Shown: positions 6,829-8,031 of the stretch, piece by piece
Position numbering within the stretch: position 1 is the stretch's first letter
Layout: each line of letters begins with the position of its first letter
Source of the DNA: Sporomusaceae bacterium
GTDB lineage: Bacteria > Bacillota > Negativicutes > DSM-13327
Direction of reading: 5' to 3'
Assembly: GCA_027492445.1 (NCBI GenBank)
Contig: JAPUES010000209.1
Coordinates: 1-8,031, forward strand
Length of the DNA stretch: 8,031 bases
Notes under the pieces: generated by a model
Told to the model about the DNA's origin: nothing
Database searches by the model: none
What the model saw: only the letters and a program-made list of their open reading frames with translations
Translations under genes and position numbers: made by a program

Positions 6829-7761
6829 ATGAATTGGGATAGGGAGGGATTTAGCTTGTCAACGAACTTAGATAATAAACTCGTCATTGCCATATCCTCA
6901 CGAGCGCTTTTTGATTTGAATGAGAGTAACCAAATCTTCGAAAGAAAAGGTCTCATAGAATATACCAAATACCAATTTGAACATGAAAATCAGCAATTAG
7001 AGCGGGGGGTGGCCTTTCCGCTCATCAAGCGACTATTAGCATTACGATATCCGCAGACCAATGAACGGGCAGTAGAAATCATCTTGGTTTCAAAGAATGA
7101 TCCCAATACAGGCCTACGAGTTTTTAATTCCATTGAACACTATGGACTGGATATTAGTAGAGCGGCTTTTACGAATGGTAGGACGCCTTATCATTATCTT
7201 AGTGCTTTTCAGGCAGATTTATTTCTGTCGGCGAATCAAGAAGATGTCAGACTGGCGTTAGAGCATGGACATGCTAGCGCTACCATCTATACTGGACCAG
7301 AATTTAAAGATGATGATACGAATGAGATTCGCATTGCTTTTGATGGCGATGCTGTCATTTTTAGTGATGAAGCAGAAAGGGTTTTCCAAGAACAGGGCCT
7401 AGCGGAATTTATAAAACATGAAGCAGAAAAAAGCGACATTCCTCTTCTGCCCGGACCTCTTAAACCATTTTTAGAAGCATTACATGCAGTGCAAAAAGCT
7501 TGTGCAGAGCTACCTAATAAGCCAATTCGGACGGCATTGGTAACGGCTAGAAGTGCTCCGACTCATAAGCGGGCCATCAAAACCCTACGCGGGTGGGGAA
7601 TTGGCATTGATGAAGCTTTTTTTCTGGGGGGCTTAGATAAGGCGCCAATCTTAGATCAATTTCGGCCTCATATCTTTTTTGATGATCAGCAAACCTATTG
7701 TCAAAATGCGGCTAAATTTGTCCCAACAGGCCATGTGCCGAGTGGTATTAAAAATGATTAA
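6829..7761 (+). CDS. Cytosolic 5'-nucleotidase, NT5C1-like (Pfam 5-nucleotidase, HAD fold)
   Basis: The predicted reaction is hydrolysis of nucleoside 5'-monophosphates to nucleoside and phosphate in the cytoplasm, as part of nucleotide salvage or pool control. The protein has 310 residues from this start. The N-terminus holds the family segment KLVIAISSRALFDL. The HAD motifs are visible in order. The nucleophile motif FDGDAVIF carries D172 and D174. Motif II is LVTARSAPT, with T239. Motif III has the lysine in GGLDKAPIL (K271), and motif IV is the acidic pair in IFFDDQ (D285, D286). All catalytic groups are present. Two starts compete. The ATG at 6829 has GAGAGG eight bases upstream. The in-frame TTG at 6856 has the stronger AGGGAGGG seven bases upstream and would give a 301-residue protein beginning MSTNLDNKL, which looks more like a typical family N-terminus. 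The substrate range cannot be told from sequence. Confidence 0.88.
   Translation: MNWDREGFSLSTNLDNKLVIAISSRALFDLNESNQIFERKGLIEYTKYQFEHENQQLERGVAFPLIKRLLALRYPQTNERAVEIILVSKNDPNTGLRVFNSIEHYGLDISRAAFTNGRTPYHYLSAFQADLFLSANQEDVRLALEHGHASATIYTGPEFKDDDTNEIRIAFDGDAVIFSDEAERVFQEQGLAEFIKHEAEKSDIPLLPGPLKPFLEALHAVQKACAELPNKPIRTALVTARSAPTHKRAIKTLRGWGIGIDEAFFLGGLDKAPILDQFRPHIFFDDQQTYCQNAAKFVPTGHVPSGIKND
6841..6848 (+). promoter_or_regulatory. Internal ribosome binding site for an alternative TTG start (6856)
   Basis: AGGGAGGG lies seven bases before the in-frame TTG at 6856-6858. It is closer to the anti-Shine-Dalgarno complement than GAGAGG (6815-6820), which precedes the ATG at 6829. It may mark the true start of the nucleotidase. 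Confidence 0.45.
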
Positions 7762-7826
7762 AGAAATTTTATATAAATAGGACTGAAAACATCAATAGTG
7801 AAATAAAAAGCATTGAGGGTGGAAAT

Positions 7827-8031
7827 ATGGAGCTAATAGATTTTTCTTTGCGGCTAGGTGCAGCATTAGTATTTGGTACGGTGATTGGTTTTGAACGTCA
7901 GCGTCGGCAGCGTATGGCAGGTATTCGAACCAATGCTTTAGTTTGTATCGGAGCGAGCTTATTTGTTATGCTAGGGCTATTGACGCCCAATGAAGCAAGT
8001 CCCACGCGTATTGCTGCTCAGGTTGTTACTG
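7827..8031 (+). CDS. MgtC/SapB-family membrane protein, 3'-truncated by window edge
   Basis: Sixty-eight codons are visible from the ATG at 7827, and the frame is still open at the window end. The N-terminus matches the MgtC/SapB pattern. A first membrane helix (about residues 8-20, LRLGAALVFGTVIG) runs into a short basic loop (FERQRRQRMAGIRTNAL, about 21-37; family form GLER...AGLRTHAL). A second membrane helix follows at about 38-55 (VCIGASLFVMLGLL). The complete family domain has four or more helices in the inner membrane. MgtC itself is linked to Mg2+ limitation and to F-type ATP synthase inhibition in Salmonella, but for most relatives the role is not established, so mgtC is not assigned. 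GAGGGTGG at 7815-7822 is a good ribosome binding site. The 65-base gap after the nucleotidase shows no clear terminator, so read-through from it is possible. Confidence 0.82.
   Translation, partial: MELIDFSLRLGAALVFGTVIGFERQRRQRMAGIRTNALVCIGASLFVMLGLLTPNEASPTRIAAQVVT

Overview
The window reads as a low-to-medium G+C Bacillota-type chromosome. The genes are AT-leaning with Shine-Dalgarno sites of the AAGGAGG type, and several encoded proteins resemble those of Negativicutes/Clostridia. That lineage guess is an impression from protein and codon style, not a computed result. No transposase, integrase, tRNA, rRNA or CRISPR repeat was seen.

Positions 1-6114 (+) hold the last three genes of a type I Wadjet (JetABCD) plasmid-defence operon. 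They are the 3' half of jetB (KITE/MukE-like subunit, TIGR02678/DUF2398), a complete jetC (MukB-like SMC ATPase, TIGR02680) and a complete jetD (TOPRIM nuclease, TIGR02679, DUF3323 plus DUF2399). The genes are packed with gaps of 1 and 0 bases, so they are surely co-transcribed. jetA (kleisin, TIGR02677/DUF2397) and the first half of jetB should lie just upstream of the window. In this family JetABC forms a loop-extruding SMC motor that senses small circular DNA, and JetD cuts it. The ATPase motifs of JetC and the acidic metal-binding residues of JetD are all present, so the visible part looks functional.

Positions 6096-6560 (-) encode a Dps-family mini-ferritin that converges on jetD. The two reading frames overlap by 19 bases at their 3' ends. 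A terminator-like hairpin with a T-tract, oriented to stop jet transcription, lies inside the dps coding sequence. The Dps is unusual: it has seven cysteines and a Gln at one of the usual ferroxidase ligand positions, and its DNA looks more AT-rich than the jet genes.

Positions 6561-6828 are a divergent intergenic region carrying probable control signals for dps (-) and for the next gene (+). Positions 6829-7761 (+) encode a cytosolic 5'-nucleotidase of the NT5C1 type (Pfam 5-nucleotidase, HAD fold). From 7827 to the window end (+) is the start of an MgtC/SapB-family membrane protein. These last two look like ordinary chromosomal genes, so the right border of the defence island probably lies near jetD/dps.

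The defence system is a known type. The parts that could be new are the jetD-dps arrangement and the cysteine-rich Dps.
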